Assembly (NCBI GenBank): GCA_017427185.1
Contig: JAFRTJ010000030.1
Coordinates: 226,793 to 290,792 of the forward strand
Reading direction: 5' to 3'
Source: Bacteroidaceae bacterium
Lineage (GTDB): Bacteria; Bacteroidota; Bacteroidia; Bacteroidales; Bacteroidaceae
DNA length: 64,000 nt
The notes beneath the pieces were generated by a model, which had not been told where the DNA came from, made no database searches, and saw only the letters and a list, made by a program, of their open reading frames with translations. How positions within the stretch are numbered: position 1 is the stretch's first letter; each line of letters opens with the position of its first letter. This document shows, one piece after another, positions 26,620 through 36,400 of the stretch. A program made the translations under genes and the position numbers.

Positions 26620-27381
26620 TCAGACCTTGATATGATTAGATGGAAAAGAAGCACTAACTGAAGGAGAAAGAGTGTAGGTGTTGGGGTGAATTATGTAGAG
26701 ATAATCCTTTGTCGTGAACGTATATCCTTCTACAGGCACTCCATTTACACCTTTATCGTAAATTTGCTCAAAATTTCTCTGTTTGGTCGCCCAGCCTTTT
26801 TCTAATGCACATTTAACTATCTTGACTGCCGTAACTATACTGCATCCCAATTCCTTGGCTATCCTTTTGTAACTCAAGCCATATTCTTTGTATTCCTGAA
26901 TTGGACTTTGCAGCACACCTTCACGAACCAGTTTCCTGACCTTTTTTCTTACTTCCCTATAGTCGTCTGACCTCTTTGGGTCGTTACGAGCTTGAAGTAT
27001 TTGTTTTATTTCATCTTTCTTGGCTTGCAAATGCATGACTATGAACGCTCTGAGGGATTTGATGGTGGTTTTGAGTGATGTACAATCAAAAATCCCTATG
27101 TCGACATTGCAATTTTGTTTTTTTGCGGCAAGACTGTTTACCACAAAAATTTGTTTTTTACCCATTCCTTCGATATGTGCGTATTCATGACTTATCAATA
27201 ATGCCATGTATTTTCTCAGTGTCTTGTAGTCCAATCCTGTAGTATTTGCCAGTTTGTTGAGAGTGTAATGCTTGAATCTGGAATTGGTTAATTTGCATTT
27301 CAAATAAATGGCAATTGCAAGTGTTTTCTGCTCTGTCAGGTCGCCAACAACCATAGAAATAAATGTTTTCTTTATTAACAT
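26620..27381 (-). CDS. Protein of unknown function with two helix-turn-helix segments
   Basis: 253 residues, basic, no signal peptide. Residues about 40-75 look like a winged helix ('YTLNKLANTTGLDYKTLRKY', then a wing 'HIEGMGKKQIFVV'). A second helix-turn-helix is at about 168-195 ('GLSYKRIAKELGCSIVTAVK'). Between them is a Lys/Arg-rich helical segment. It resembles replication-initiator or regulator proteins of mobile elements in general shape, but I do not recognise a family. Like the FtsK-like gene with which it converges, it is AT-rich, and the two may belong to one imported segment. The promoter at 27506-27536 leaves a leader of about 115 bases. Confidence 0.6.
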   Translation of the reverse strand: MLIKKTFISMVVGDLTEQKTLAIAIYLKCKLTNSRFKHYTLNKLANTTGLDYKTLRKYMALLISHEYAHIEGMGKKQIFVVNSLAAKKQNCNVDIGIFDCTSLKTTIKSLRAFIVMHLQAKKDEIKQILQARNDPKRSDDYREVRKKVRKLVREGVLQSPIQEYKEYGLSYKRIAKELGCSIVTAVKIVKCALEKGWATKQRNFEQIYDKGVNGVPVEGYTFTTKDYLYIIHPNTYTLSPSVSASFPSNHIKV

Positions 27382-27505
27382 TACTTTGTTAAAAATTAAA
27401 TAAATATTAATACTAAAAACTTATGCTTTATAAAAATCAAGTATGTCAGCTAGGATTACTTCCCATATTACTGACAATGTTTCTCCTGAAATCAATTTAT
27501 GCTAC

Positions 27506-27536
27506 AAAGATACGATTTTTTTTCAAGTTGTGCAAT
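27506..27536 (-). promoter_or_regulatory. Promoter of the helix-turn-helix gene
   Basis: On the minus strand, -33 TTG (27536-27534), 20 bases, -7 TATCTTTG (27513-27506). The start codon is at 27381, so the transcript has a long AT-rich leader in which I see no clear structure. Confidence 0.7.
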
Positions 27537-27604
27537 AACTTCTAACGATTTATTTGCAAATTAAATTTATATCATTTTCTCGAATAAAAATAAAAATTTT
27601 TCCC

Positions 27605-27820
27605 TTACTTGTGTCCCCGTATTACCATATGCAAATCTTCCTCATCAATGCCATATTGGTGGCATATCCAGCGGACTGCAATGGGGGGAAGCAACTGTGT
27701 ACGGGGATTGATGCCCCATTGACTGAGGTGCTCTCTCTGACCTCTGAGCCATCGCTGGAAGGTGCTGTTGCTTACCCCTGCTGCTCTGGCTAACTCACAT
27801 TTTGAATAACTTTTCAACAT
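27605..27820 (-). CDS. DUF4248 domain protein
   Basis: 71 residues, with a helix-turn-helix-like N-terminus 'CELARAAGVSNSTFQRWLRG' and the DUF4248 core 'LSQWGINPRTQLLPPIAVRWICHQYGI'. Such small proteins are frequent in Bacteroidales and often sit near HU-like genes; they are thought to bind DNA, but no role is established. It is transcribed away from the HU-like gene at 28107, with a strong promoter at 27883-27913. A close paralogue lies at 63720-63914 and shares most of the core sequence. Confidence 0.82.
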   Translation of the reverse strand: MLKSYSKCELARAAGVSNSTFQRWLRGQREHLSQWGINPRTQLLPPIAVRWICHQYGIDEEDLHMVIRGHK

Positions 27821-27882
27821 CTCACATCTACTATTTACCTGAGTTTTCGATAACCCATAACCGCTAACCTTTCTTATCTATG

Positions 27883-27913
27883 CAAAGATACGAAAAAAAG
27901 TTGAATTATGCAA
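27883..27913 (-). promoter_or_regulatory. Promoter of the DUF4248 gene
   Basis: On the minus strand, -33 TTG (27913-27911), 20 bases, -7 TATCTTTG (27890-27883), 63 bases before the ATG. Confidence 0.72.
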
Positions 27914-27934
27914 GTGGTAATGGGGTGATTTTCA

Positions 27935-27990
27935 GCCAATTTCAAGCAATTTCATGCACTTTCGGTCAATGTCAGTCAAAGACAGTCAGG
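27935..27990. promoter_or_regulatory. Cluster of short repeated words between divergent DUF4248 and HU genes
   Basis: CAATTTCA occurs twice (from 27937 and 27947), followed by GGTCAATGTCAGTCAAAGAC and AGTCAGG, in which GTCA/TGTC words repeat every 7-9 bases. A similar cluster lies upstream of the second DUF4248 gene at 63589-63655. It sits just upstream of the HU -7 box, a natural place for an operator. Confidence 0.5.
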
Positions 27991-28007
27991 GGGTGGGGGA
28001 AAGGTTG

Positions 28008-28015
28008 TATCTTTG
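28008..28015 (+). promoter_or_regulatory. -7 box of the HU-like gene
   Basis: TATCTTTG, 92 bases before the ATG. The expected -33 position is occupied by a G-rich stretch (27989-28004) and not by TTG, which suggests a regulated or weak promoter. Confidence 0.5.
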
Positions 28016-28106
28016 CAGAGTAAAAGATAATTGAGAGGAAGTAGAGGAGATAGAGAATTTGAGTGATTTACAGATATTTGTTTAACTATTTAATTTTTTT
28101 TGTGGT

Positions 28107-28580
28107 ATGATTAATTATAGTATTGTGATTAGAAGTACAGTTCCAGGAACCAAGACGGAGGAGATTACTGAGACTAAGGCTTATGGAGTGGCTCAGGTTT
28201 CGGAAAGCCTGACAATCAATGATTTTGCTCAGCATATTGCTCAGCATGGGTCCCTGTATGGACGTGATGTGATTCAGGGTGTGCTGGTGAAGATGGTGGA
28301 CTGTATGAGGGAGCTTCTGCTGGAGGGCAAGAAGATTCAGTTGGGTGAGCTGGGCAGCTTCAGTGTGGGGCTGAGTACCAAGGGGGCTGAGACTGCTGCT
28401 TTGTTCACTGCTGAGAACATCAAGAAGGTGAATGTGAACTGGGATCGTGGCAAGCTGTTTGAGAACCTCCGCAAGGATGCTACCTTCAATCTGGTGCCCA
28501 GCAGAAAGGCTCAGGAGGATGCTGTGGCTGAGGCTAAGAGACAGGAGACTCTGCAGCCAGAGGGGGATGAGGAGCCCTAA
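28107..28580 (+). CDS. HU/IHF-like DNA-binding protein
   Basis: 157 residues. The middle (about residues 40-120) has the HU fold of Bacteroidetes 'HU domain-like' proteins: 'LTINDFAQHIAQHGSLYGRD', 'VLVKMVDCMRELLLEGKKI', 'LGELGSFSVGLSTKGAE'. An acidic and Ala/Glu-rich tail follows, with no DNA-binding arm of the classical HU type. It should be a nucleoid-associated protein. In many Bacteroidales this gene stands beside a DUF4248 gene and before a cell-wall amidase; here only the DUF4248 neighbour is present. The 226 bases after it hold CTAGA-rich repeats and the palindrome CGAGCAAGCTCG. Confidence 0.87.
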   Translation: MINYSIVIRSTVPGTKTEEITETKAYGVAQVSESLTINDFAQHIAQHGSLYGRDVIQGVLVKMVDCMRELLLEGKKIQLGELGSFSVGLSTKGAETAALFTAENIKKVNVNWDRGKLFENLRKDATFNLVPSRKAQEDAVAEAKRQETLQPEGDEEP

Positions 28581-28802
28581 TCTCACATTTACCATTTACT
28601 GATTTACCATTTCTTGCGCTCCAGTAGGTGCTCAGGCGAGCAAGCTCGGAGTCCCATTTAGCCATTTTTCTAGAGGAGCTAGAGGACCTAGACTATCTAG
28701 AGAATGGATTGGAGAGAGAGAGAAGGGGGTGTGGGGCTCCCTTCTTTTTTTGTGTTTCTGCATTTTTATGGTGTGTTTTTTATGTTGATGGGGAAAAATG
28801 AC

Positions 28803-28810
28803 TATCTTTG
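28803..28810 (+). promoter_or_regulatory. -7 box of the GH2 gene
   Basis: TATCTTTG ends at 28810. It overlaps the earliest possible in-frame start (28808), so the true start must be the ATG pair at 28832/28835. Confidence 0.6.
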
Positions 28811-28831
28811 TGGGTGAAATTCAACTATATC

Positions 28832-31522
28832 ATGATGAAATACAGGAAAAATTTGTTGGCGATTGTGCTGTCCATGATGGGACTGTGCTGTCTGGGAAGT
28901 GAGAGAAATACTGTGAAGCTGGATTCACGATTGCTTCATGGGGGTGAACAGGTGTGGCAGATGATGCACTCTGGGGATAACCAGGATACTGGGAGGCAGA
29001 TTTCCATGCTGGGCTATCAGACTGACAGTCTTTGGACAGAAGCTGTTGTGCCTGGCACTGTGCTGACCAATCTGGTGCTGCAGAAGGTCTTTCCTGAGCC
29101 TTACTATGGGCAGAACAATTACCTGAGGAACAATATCATCCCTGATTTGTCGCAGATAGGCAGGGAGTTCTATACCTATTGGTTCCGTACTGAGTTCACT
29201 GTGCCTGCTGAGTTTGAGGGATGCAGGGTTTGGATTGAGCCAGAGGGAGTGAACTACCGTGCTGAGATATGGCTGAATGGGTTTATGCTGGGCATGATGT
29301 CTGGCATGTTCAACTCTCAGCCCTATGAGATTACTGATAAGGTGAAGCCTGGTGAGAAGGCTGCTCTGGCCATCAGAGTCTATCCAGTGGACATCCCTGG
29401 CACCTCGAGGCCTAAGGATTGGGGAGTTCCTGGTGAATGGCACAATGGAGGAGATGGCTGGATAGGCCAGAATGTGACTCAGCTGATGACTGTGGGATGG
29501 GATTTCACCTTCAAGGATGGAATACGTGACAGGAATACAGGTATCTGGCGCAGTATCCATCTCTATTCCACTGGCAATGTGCAGCTGCGTCATCCCATGG
29601 TGGTATCTGAGTTGAGCCATCCCAATTATGACCAGTCCAGCGAGACCATCACAGTGGATGTCTATAATCCCAATTTTGTGGGAGCAGAGTGTACCGTCAG
29701 GGCTAAGATTGAGGAGGAAGGCATTGAGCTGGAGAAGAAGGTGAAGCTGATGCGTGGAGAACATCAGACAGTGACCTTTGATGCTCAGGAATATCCTCAG
29801 CTGAAGCTGCAGAATCCACGTCTCTGGTGGCCTAAGAACAAGGGAGAGCAGAACCTCTACTCCCTCACCCTCACCGCCCGCAATGATAAGGGAGAACTCA
29901 TTGACAGTATTCAGACCAGGTTTGGAATACGTGAAGTAATTGCCTCAAGAGAGACTCCAGACAAGTCCAAGATGTTCATAGTGAATGGCCACAAGATGTT
30001 TATCCGTGGAAGCAACTGGATACCAGAAGCCATGCTCAGAACAGATGATGCACGCATGAGGACTGAGTTGGCATACACTGACCAGAGTGGCATCAACCTG
30101 CTCAGGCTCTGGGGAGGTGGCATCGTGGAGAGTGACCTCTTCTATGACCTCTGCGACCAGTATGGTATCATGGTTTGGCAGGAATTCTTCATGACAGGAG
30201 ACACCCGTCACCCCTTGGATGAAGCCCTCTATCTTGCCAATGTGGAAAGTGCCATCAAACGCATACGCAATCATCCCAGCATCATCTTCTATGTGTCAAG
30301 CAATGAGAGCACAGCTGTGACTGGAGCAGAAGAACTGATTCACAAGCTGGACCCCACACGTCCCTATCAGATGCAGTCAGAATGTGATGGTATCCATGAT
30401 GGCAGTCCCTATAAGCATGTCAATCCCATGCGTCATTATGAGAACTCAGCTTCAGAGAGAGGCAGCCGTGTGGATGGTTTCAATCCAGAGTATGGAGCAC
30501 CCACCATGCCCATAGCACAGAGTCTGCGTCAGATGATGCCCAAGGAAGACCTGTGGCCCATGAACAAGGAGACTTGGGACTATCTGGATGGCAGTGGGTT
30601 CCACTGCATGACAACTCTCTACACAGATCAGGTGAACGAGTATGGGGAATCCAGCAGCCTTGAGGAGTTTGCCAGAAAAGGACAGATGGTGGGAGCCATC
30701 AACAGCAAGAGCATCTGGGAAGTATGGAATGAGAACAAGTTGGAGTATGGAGACCGCTGGTGCTCAGGTCTGCTCTTCTGGTACCACAACAGTCCCAATG
30801 TTCAGGTATGTGCACGCATGTGGGACTGGTATCTGGAGCCTACAGCATCCCTTTACCACACGATGCATGCCATGGAGCCCATCCATGCCCAGTTTGACTA
30901 TCTGACCAACACAGTCAGTGTAATCAATGATTACCTGCAGGAGCAGAAGAATCTGCGTATCAATGCCCAGCTCTTTGACATGAACAGCCGCAGGCTACTC
31001 TCCTATGCCAATCAGTTTGATGTGCCAGCCGATGGAGTGGCTTCCAATGTCTTGACTCTGCAGTTCCCAGATAACATCACTCCCGTCCATTTCATTGCCC
31101 TCCAGGTATATGATGCACAGGGAAACCTCCTCTCGAGAAACTTCTACTGGAGGTCCAATGCCAAGTATGAGGGAAGCAAGACAATGACAGGTCCCTGCAC
31201 CTCTGGTTTCCAGACACTGAAGGATATGCCTCAGGCTAAGCCTCTGGTACAGGTCACATCACTCCCAGACGAGGACAACATGCATTGCTGGAAGGTTCAG
31301 CTCAAGAACAATGGCCATCGCATAGCCTTCTTCTGTCAGCTTCTCCTGACGGATGAGGAGGGAAATGCCATCCATCGCACCCATTACTCAGACAATTTCT
31401 TCTCCATGGTACCAGGGGAACTGCAGACCATCCTCATCAAGACTCCCTGTACCGAGACATCCAACTACCAGTTGCAGTTTACAGAGAGCCTGGGTCCAGT
31501 ACGCCTGTTCCACATGAAGTGA
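28832..31522 (+). CDS. Glycoside hydrolase family 2 enzyme (beta-mannosidase/exo-glucosaminidase-like)
   Basis: About 896 residues, signal peptide at the N-terminus. The GH2 order is visible: a jelly-roll sugar-binding domain ('WTEAVVPGTVLTNLV', 'YWFRTEFTVP'), an immunoglobulin-like domain, the barrel starting 'FIVNGHKMFIRGSNWIPEAM', then C-terminal sandwich domains. The acid/base Glu is in 'IFYVSSNES' and the likely nucleophile Glu in 'FNPEYGAPT'. The overall plan and the PEYG motif resemble exo-beta-D-glucosaminidases and beta-mannosidases more than beta-galactosidases. It is a single gene separated from the main glycan region by about 5 kb of accessory DNA. The substrate is not certain. 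Confidence 0.83.
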   Translation: MMKYRKNLLAIVLSMMGLCCLGSERNTVKLDSRLLHGGEQVWQMMHSGDNQDTGRQISMLGYQTDSLWTEAVVPGTVLTNLVLQKVFPEPYYGQNNYLRNNIIPDLSQIGREFYTYWFRTEFTVPAEFEGCRVWIEPEGVNYRAEIWLNGFMLGMMSGMFNSQPYEITDKVKPGEKAALAIRVYPVDIPGTSRPKDWGVPGEWHNGGDGWIGQNVTQLMTVGWDFTFKDGIRDRNTGIWRSIHLYSTGNVQLRHPMVVSELSHPNYDQSSETITVDVYNPNFVGAECTVRAKIEEEGIELEKKVKLMRGEHQTVTFDAQEYPQLKLQNPRLWWPKNKGEQNLYSLTLTARNDKGELIDSIQTRFGIREVIASRETPDKSKMFIVNGHKMFIRGSNWIPEAMLRTDDARMRTELAYTDQSGINLLRLWGGGIVESDLFYDLCDQYGIMVWQEFFMTGDTRHPLDEALYLANVESAIKRIRNHPSIIFYVSSNESTAVTGAEELIHKLDPTRPYQMQSECDGIHDGSPYKHVNPMRHYENSASERGSRVDGFNPEYGAPTMPIAQSLRQMMPKEDLWPMNKETWDYLDGSGFHCMTTLYTDQVNEYGESSSLEEFARKGQMVGAINSKSIWEVWNENKLEYGDRWCSGLLFWYHNSPNVQVCARMWDWYLEPTASLYHTMHAMEPIHAQFDYLTNTVSVINDYLQEQKNLRINAQLFDMNSRRLLSYANQFDVPADGVASNVLTLQFPDNITPVHFIALQVYDAQGNLLSRNFYWRSNAKYEGSKTMTGPCTSGFQTLKDMPQAKPLVQVTSLPDEDNMHCWKVQLKNNGHRIAFFCQLLLTDEEGNAIHRTHYSDNFFSMVPGELQTILIKTPCTETSNYQLQFTESLGPVRLFHMK

Positions 31523-31575
31523 GAAAAAGAAACAACTTCCACCCTTGTGAGAGTGAAAGTTGCCTGTAGAGATAA

Positions 31576-31630
31576 CAACGTGTTGACTTCCCTGAGTTGA
31601 CACGTTGACTTTTTCCTTCCAACGTGTGAG
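31576..31630. repeat. CAACGTGTTG-family hairpin between converging genes
   Basis: CAACGTGT (31576-31583) and ACACGTTG (31600-31607) are a perfect inverted repeat, followed by ACTTTTTCC, so on the plus strand it could end the GH2 transcript. A third copy, CAACGTGTG, follows at 31619. It lies between the GH2 gene and the end of the efflux operon. Confidence 0.8.
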
Positions 31631-31631
31631 C

Positions 31632-32021
31632 TTACTTCTCCTTATTCTTCTGATAGTACTCAAGCCCACGCCGCACATTCTCCTTGATGGCATTCACAGT
31701 GACTGTGGCACCCGTCACCACATCAGGCTGACGCTTGAGACAGTCCTTGACCTTCATCCCCTTGTATCTGGGCAGAAACATCTTCTGGACCTTGCGGATG
31801 TATCCTGGAGTCTCATCATTGGTCAGGAGGACTACAGACTGGATTTTATCGTTCTTGTCAATCTTTATCTTGACAGGTACTGGTCCAGCATATCCCCAAA
31901 CCTCATCGCTCAGAGAGGTGGTGTTGATGGTAGTCACCTGCTCAGCATCTTGCTTCATGACCTGGCTGCTTGCCTGTAGACAGAAGGCAGCGGTCAACAG
32001 TATCAGTGCAGTTCTTTTCAT
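31632..32021 (-). CDS. Exported FMN-binding domain protein
   Basis: 129 residues from the ATG at 32021, where a clean signal peptide starts ('RTALILLTAAFCLQASSQ'); longer in-frame starts would run into the end of the efflux gene upstream. The mature part has the FMN-binding fold with 'PDVVTGATVTVNAI', close to the TGATxT signature at which flavin is covalently attached to Thr in RnfG/NqrC-type proteins. It should be a periplasmic flavoprotein. It lies 34 bases after the TolC-like gene and is the last gene of the RND efflux operon, an uncommon partner. Confidence 0.8.
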   Translation of the reverse strand: MKRTALILLTAAFCLQASSQVMKQDAEQVTTINTTSLSDEVWGYAGPVPVKIKIDKNDKIQSVVLLTNDETPGYIRKVQKMFLPRYKGMKVKDCLKRQPDVVTGATVTVNAIKENVRRGLEYYQKNKEK

Positions 32022-32055
32022 CTTGTACGTCACAATTTTGTTGGGATGAGACAGT

Positions 32056-33456
32056 TTACTTCCATTCAGTTCCTCCACCCAGTGCCTGATAGAGGGAGAT
32101 GGTGTTGGAAATGACATCAAACTTGTTGGACACTTGGCTGAGCTGAGCAGAAAGGAGGCTGCTCTGTGCAGTCAGTACCTGCAGGTAGTTGGTGGAAGAA
32201 AGCTTCATCAGTTTCTCCGTAGCATCCACTGCATCCTGAAGGCTTGCCACCTGGTTTGCAATGAGTTCCTGCTTAGCCTGTGACTTGTAGATGTTGGCCA
32301 TGGCACTGTTCACCTCAGCTCCTGCATCCAGTAGTGTCTGTTGGAATCCAATGGTGGCAATCTCCAGCTCAGCCTGACTGTTCTTGTAGGCAGCACGCAA
32401 ACGTCCATTCTGGAAGATGGGTTGAGTAAGGCTACCCACCAGAGCAGCAATGAATCCTCCAGGGTTGAAGATGGCACCTCCAAGGCTGTTGGTGTACTGT
32501 CCTGTAGCAGAGATGTTCAGGTTGGGATAGAAATTAGCCTTGGCAATGTTCTTGGAGTAGAAAGCACTGGCAAGTGCCAACTCAGCCTGCTTCACATCAG
32601 GCCGTCGACTCAGCAACCCAATGGGAAGACCTGTGGCACAGATGCTGGGGGTGGTGAAGGTGCTGAGGGCATTGCGGGTGATGTGTCCAGGAGTTCTGCC
32701 AATCAGTGCACAGAGACTGTTCTCAATCTGTCTGATGCTGTTCTCCAATTCAACGACACTGGTGCAGATGCTCCAATAGTTAGCCTCAGTGCTTGCAACA
32801 GCAGCCTTGTTGCTCTGGCCTGCCTCCATGAGGAGTTTGGTCATGCGCAGGTTCTCTTTCCATGTCTGGCTGGTGGCTGTAGCAATGGCAAGCTCTTCGT
32901 CAAGCATAGCCAGTGTGTAGTACATATTGGCAATGTTGGAAACCAGAGCAGTCTGTACAGCCTGACGCACAGATTTCATGTTCTCCACAGCCACTTCACT
33001 GCTCTTCTTGGCATTCCTCAGCTGGGCAAAGCAGTCTATTTGCCAATTCAGAGAGACAGGCAGGGAGTAAGTCTTGTTGGCACCATTTCCTCCAAATCTC
33101 TTGGGACTCTGGCTGTCCCATGTCCCACTGATGTTTCCACTGGGTGCAAAAGCAAGTGAGGGGAAGAAGGCCAGTTGTGCAGCCTTCAGGTTGTTCTGCA
33201 TCTCCTGGATACGCAGGTCAGCCTGACGCATATTGCTGTTCTGCTCCAAGGCTGTCTCAATAAGAGCCTGCAGGGTGGGGTCTGTGAAGAAGTCTCTCCA
33301 CTGTATGTCTCCCATACCAATGGAATCACCACTGATAGCGTCGCCATAGATACCCTCTGTGGTAATCTCTGCTGGACGCTCATAGTTCTTGTAAACCCCG
33401 CAACTGTTGAGGGTAACAGCTGCCAGTGTGATGGTAAATATCTTGTAAACTTTCAT
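32056..33456 (-). CDS. TolC/OprM-type outer-membrane efflux lipoprotein
   Basis: 466 residues. A lipoprotein signal ends 'TLNSCG', followed by 'YKNYERPAEI', typical of NodT/OprM proteins. Two repeated helical hairpins follow ('LEQNSNMRQADLRIQEMQNN', 'GLLSRRPDVKQAELALASAF') with beta strands between them. It should form the trimeric outer-membrane channel of the RND pump encoded directly upstream. It overlaps no neighbour and lies 32 bases after the RND gene. Confidence 0.93.
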   Translation of the reverse strand: MKVYKIFTITLAAVTLNSCGVYKNYERPAEITTEGIYGDAISGDSIGMGDIQWRDFFTDPTLQALIETALEQNSNMRQADLRIQEMQNNLKAAQLAFFPSLAFAPSGNISGTWDSQSPKRFGGNGANKTYSLPVSLNWQIDCFAQLRNAKKSSEVAVENMKSVRQAVQTALVSNIANMYYTLAMLDEELAIATATSQTWKENLRMTKLLMEAGQSNKAAVASTEANYWSICTSVVELENSIRQIENSLCALIGRTPGHITRNALSTFTTPSICATGLPIGLLSRRPDVKQAELALASAFYSKNIAKANFYPNLNISATGQYTNSLGGAIFNPGGFIAALVGSLTQPIFQNGRLRAAYKNSQAELEIATIGFQQTLLDAGAEVNSAMANIYKSQAKQELIANQVASLQDAVDATEKLMKLSSTNYLQVLTAQSSLLSAQLSQVSNKFDVISNTISLYQALGGGTEWK

Positions 33457-33488
33457 AATCTGTATTCACTGAAATCCTATACTAATGT

Positions 33489-36400
33489 TTATTTCTCTTT
33501 GCCTTCAAACTCAGCTTTCTCTCTCATGGAGCGTTCACGTTCCTGCAGGAATTGCTGGTCTGCTTCCTCCTTCATGGCAGGACGAATCTTTTCCTGGATG
33601 TACTCAAAGAAGATGAAGAAGACTGGGACAGTGAAGAGGATGGCAAAGGTACCTACTATCATACCACCCACAACACCCACTCCAATGGTTCGGTTTCCAT
33701 TGGCTCCAGCTCCAGTACTGAAGAGCAGAGGCATCATACCCAGCACACAGGTGAGGACTGTCATCAGAATAGGACGAAGACGTGCCTCAGCAGCAGCATA
33801 GGCAGCCTCAACAATCCCCATTCCCTTACGACGACGTTCCAAAGCAAATTCTGTAATCAGGATGGCTGTCTTGGCCAAAAGACCAATCAGCATAATTACA
33901 CCCGTCTGCAGGTAGATGTTGTTCTCAATCTGTCCTATGGGTGGGAAGACACTGTAGATCTGGTTCCAAACCCAAGCGAAAGCAAAGGAGCCCATCAGAC
34001 CTGCAGGTACAGAGAGAATCACAGAGAAGGGCACCATGAAACTCTCGTAGAGACAACTCAGAATGAGGAAAATCAGGACAACACAGACTACATAGATGAG
34101 AACTGTCTGGTTGGAACCCATCTGCTGATACTCCTCACGGCTGATGCTTCCATACTCGTAGGTGATATGGTCAGGCAGTGTCTGTTGCCTTACCTCCTCA
34201 ATGGCTTTCATGACATCCGTAGAGGTGTAGCCCTGGGAAGGAGAAGCCATGATGGTTATCTCAGAGAAAAGGTTGAAACGGGTGTCATTCTCAGGTCCCA
34301 GGACAGGAGTCAACTTGACAAACTGTGAGATGGGAGCCATGCTGGCACCATTCCTTACATACATGTTGGAAAGGTCCTGTTCACTGGTACGGAACTTTGG
34401 ATCAGTCTGCAGCATCACACGATAGACCTTACCAAACTGGTTGAAATTGGAAACATAGCTACCTCCACAATAGCTTCCCAAAGTGCTGAGCACTGTAGCT
34501 GGAGAGATACCAGCCAACTTGCATTGGGCTGCATCCACCTCCACCCGCAACTGTGGGTAAGTGCGGGCATAGCTTGTCATGGCCATCTGAACTTCATCTC
34601 TCTGATTCAGGGCAGCCAGGAACTGTTGTGTCAATTCAAGGAACTCACCCTTGTCGCCATCACTGTGGTCCTGCAGGTGAAGGTCAACGTTTGAACCCAT
34701 ACCATAACCAGGAATCATACCAGGCTCGAAAACAAATATCTGAGCTTCAGGAATCTCACGCGACAACTGTCCCATCAGCATGTATTTCTTGATGGAGGAA
34801 GTATGGATGAATCCAGAACCAGGAATCCAGTTGCCAGAGCGCTGACTCCAATGCTTCAGTCTGAGGATGACCATTGCATTTGCAGCACCTTGACCACTCA
34901 TCATGCCATAACCACTCACACGTGAGAAATCAGCAATATCCTCATCCTTCTCTACAATCGCCTGCACTTTGTCAAGCACATTCTCTGTGAATCCTAAGTT
35001 GCTGCCTGGAGGACAGGTGACATTGACCATCAGCACACCCTGGTCTTCCTGAGGGACAAGTCCCTTGGGCAAAGCATGCATGACAAGAACCAGCAGGACA
35101 ATTGCCACTGCAACACTGCCCCATGCAAGCCAACGATGATTCACCACAGCACGAAGGAAACGAGTGTATTTTCCCATCACAGCACCAAAAGATGCATTGT
35201 AGGCAGCCTTCACTCGTCCATTGAAACTCTTGGCACTCTTGGTACCATCACTTGGACGCATCAGCATTGCACACAAAGCAGGACAAACCACCAATGCACT
35301 GACACATGAGATACCTACGGCTGTAGCCAGTGTGATACCAAACTGAGTATAGAACATTCCACTGGTTCCTCCCATCATCGTAACAGGGATAAACACTGCC
35401 ATAAACACAAAGGTACAGGAGATGACAGCCATTGTCACGTCACTCATGGCATCCTTGGTTGCCAGATAGGAACTCTTGTAGCCAGCATCGAACTTAGCCT
35501 GCACAGCCTCTACCACCACAATGGCATCATCCACCACCGTTCCAATGGCTAGTACCAATGCGAAGAGTGTAAGCAAATTGAGGGTAAAGCCAGCCACTTG
35601 CAGGGCTGCAAAGGTACCCACAAGCGAGATGATGATGGAAATGGAAGGAATCAGCGTAGCCTTGAAATCCTGCAGGAAGAAGTAAACCACCAGAATCACC
35701 AGAAGAATGGCAATGACAAGGGTTTCTTCCACATTTGCAATAGACTCCAGAAGGAAGTCGTTTGAGGACATCATCTGAGTGAAATGCAGTCCCTTGGGCA
35801 AATCCTTGCTCAGTTCCTGCAACTTAGCCGTGAATCTGTCATTGGTCTCCTTCGCATTAGCACCTGCCAGCTGGAAGGCCATGAACTGCACAGAGGGCTG
35901 GCCATTCACACGACCGCTATAGCCATAATCAGCCTGACCAAGTTCAATATCAGCCACGTCCTTCAGATGAAGGATACTACCGTCTGACTTGGCTGTGATA
36001 ACGATATTCTCAAACTCTTCAACACTCTTCAGACGACCTGTATAAGTCATCGTGTACTGATAGAGATTATCTACCTCTTCACCATGACCTCCTTCAGTAG
36101 GTTTCTCACCCAGTTTACCAACAGCAGCCTCGATGTTCTGTTCTGCCAGACAACCAGTGATGTCAGATGGAATAAGACCATATCGAGCCATTACCTCAGG
36201 CTTCATCCATATACGGAGGGAGTAGGCTGCACCCAATGCAAACACTTCACCCACACCCTGGATACGTTTCAGCTGAGGTGTGACGTTGATGGCCATATAG
36301 TTGGCCATAAAGTTCTGGTCATATTCAGGGACATCACTTACCAAAGCATTGATCTGCAAGAAAGAAGTCTGACGCTTGAAGGTGGTCACACCAATCATGG

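Noticed and set aside
23622..28106. Insertion sequence or integrase in the accessory segment
   Set aside because: No transposase or recombinase frame and no terminal inverted repeats with target duplication were seen.
28808..28831. Upstream start of the GH2 gene
   Set aside because: It overlaps the -7 box 28803-28810; the ATG pair at 28832 gives a normal signal peptide.
32022..32120. N-terminal extension of the FMN-binding protein
   Set aside because: It overlaps the end of the TolC-like gene and moves the signal peptide away from the N-terminus.
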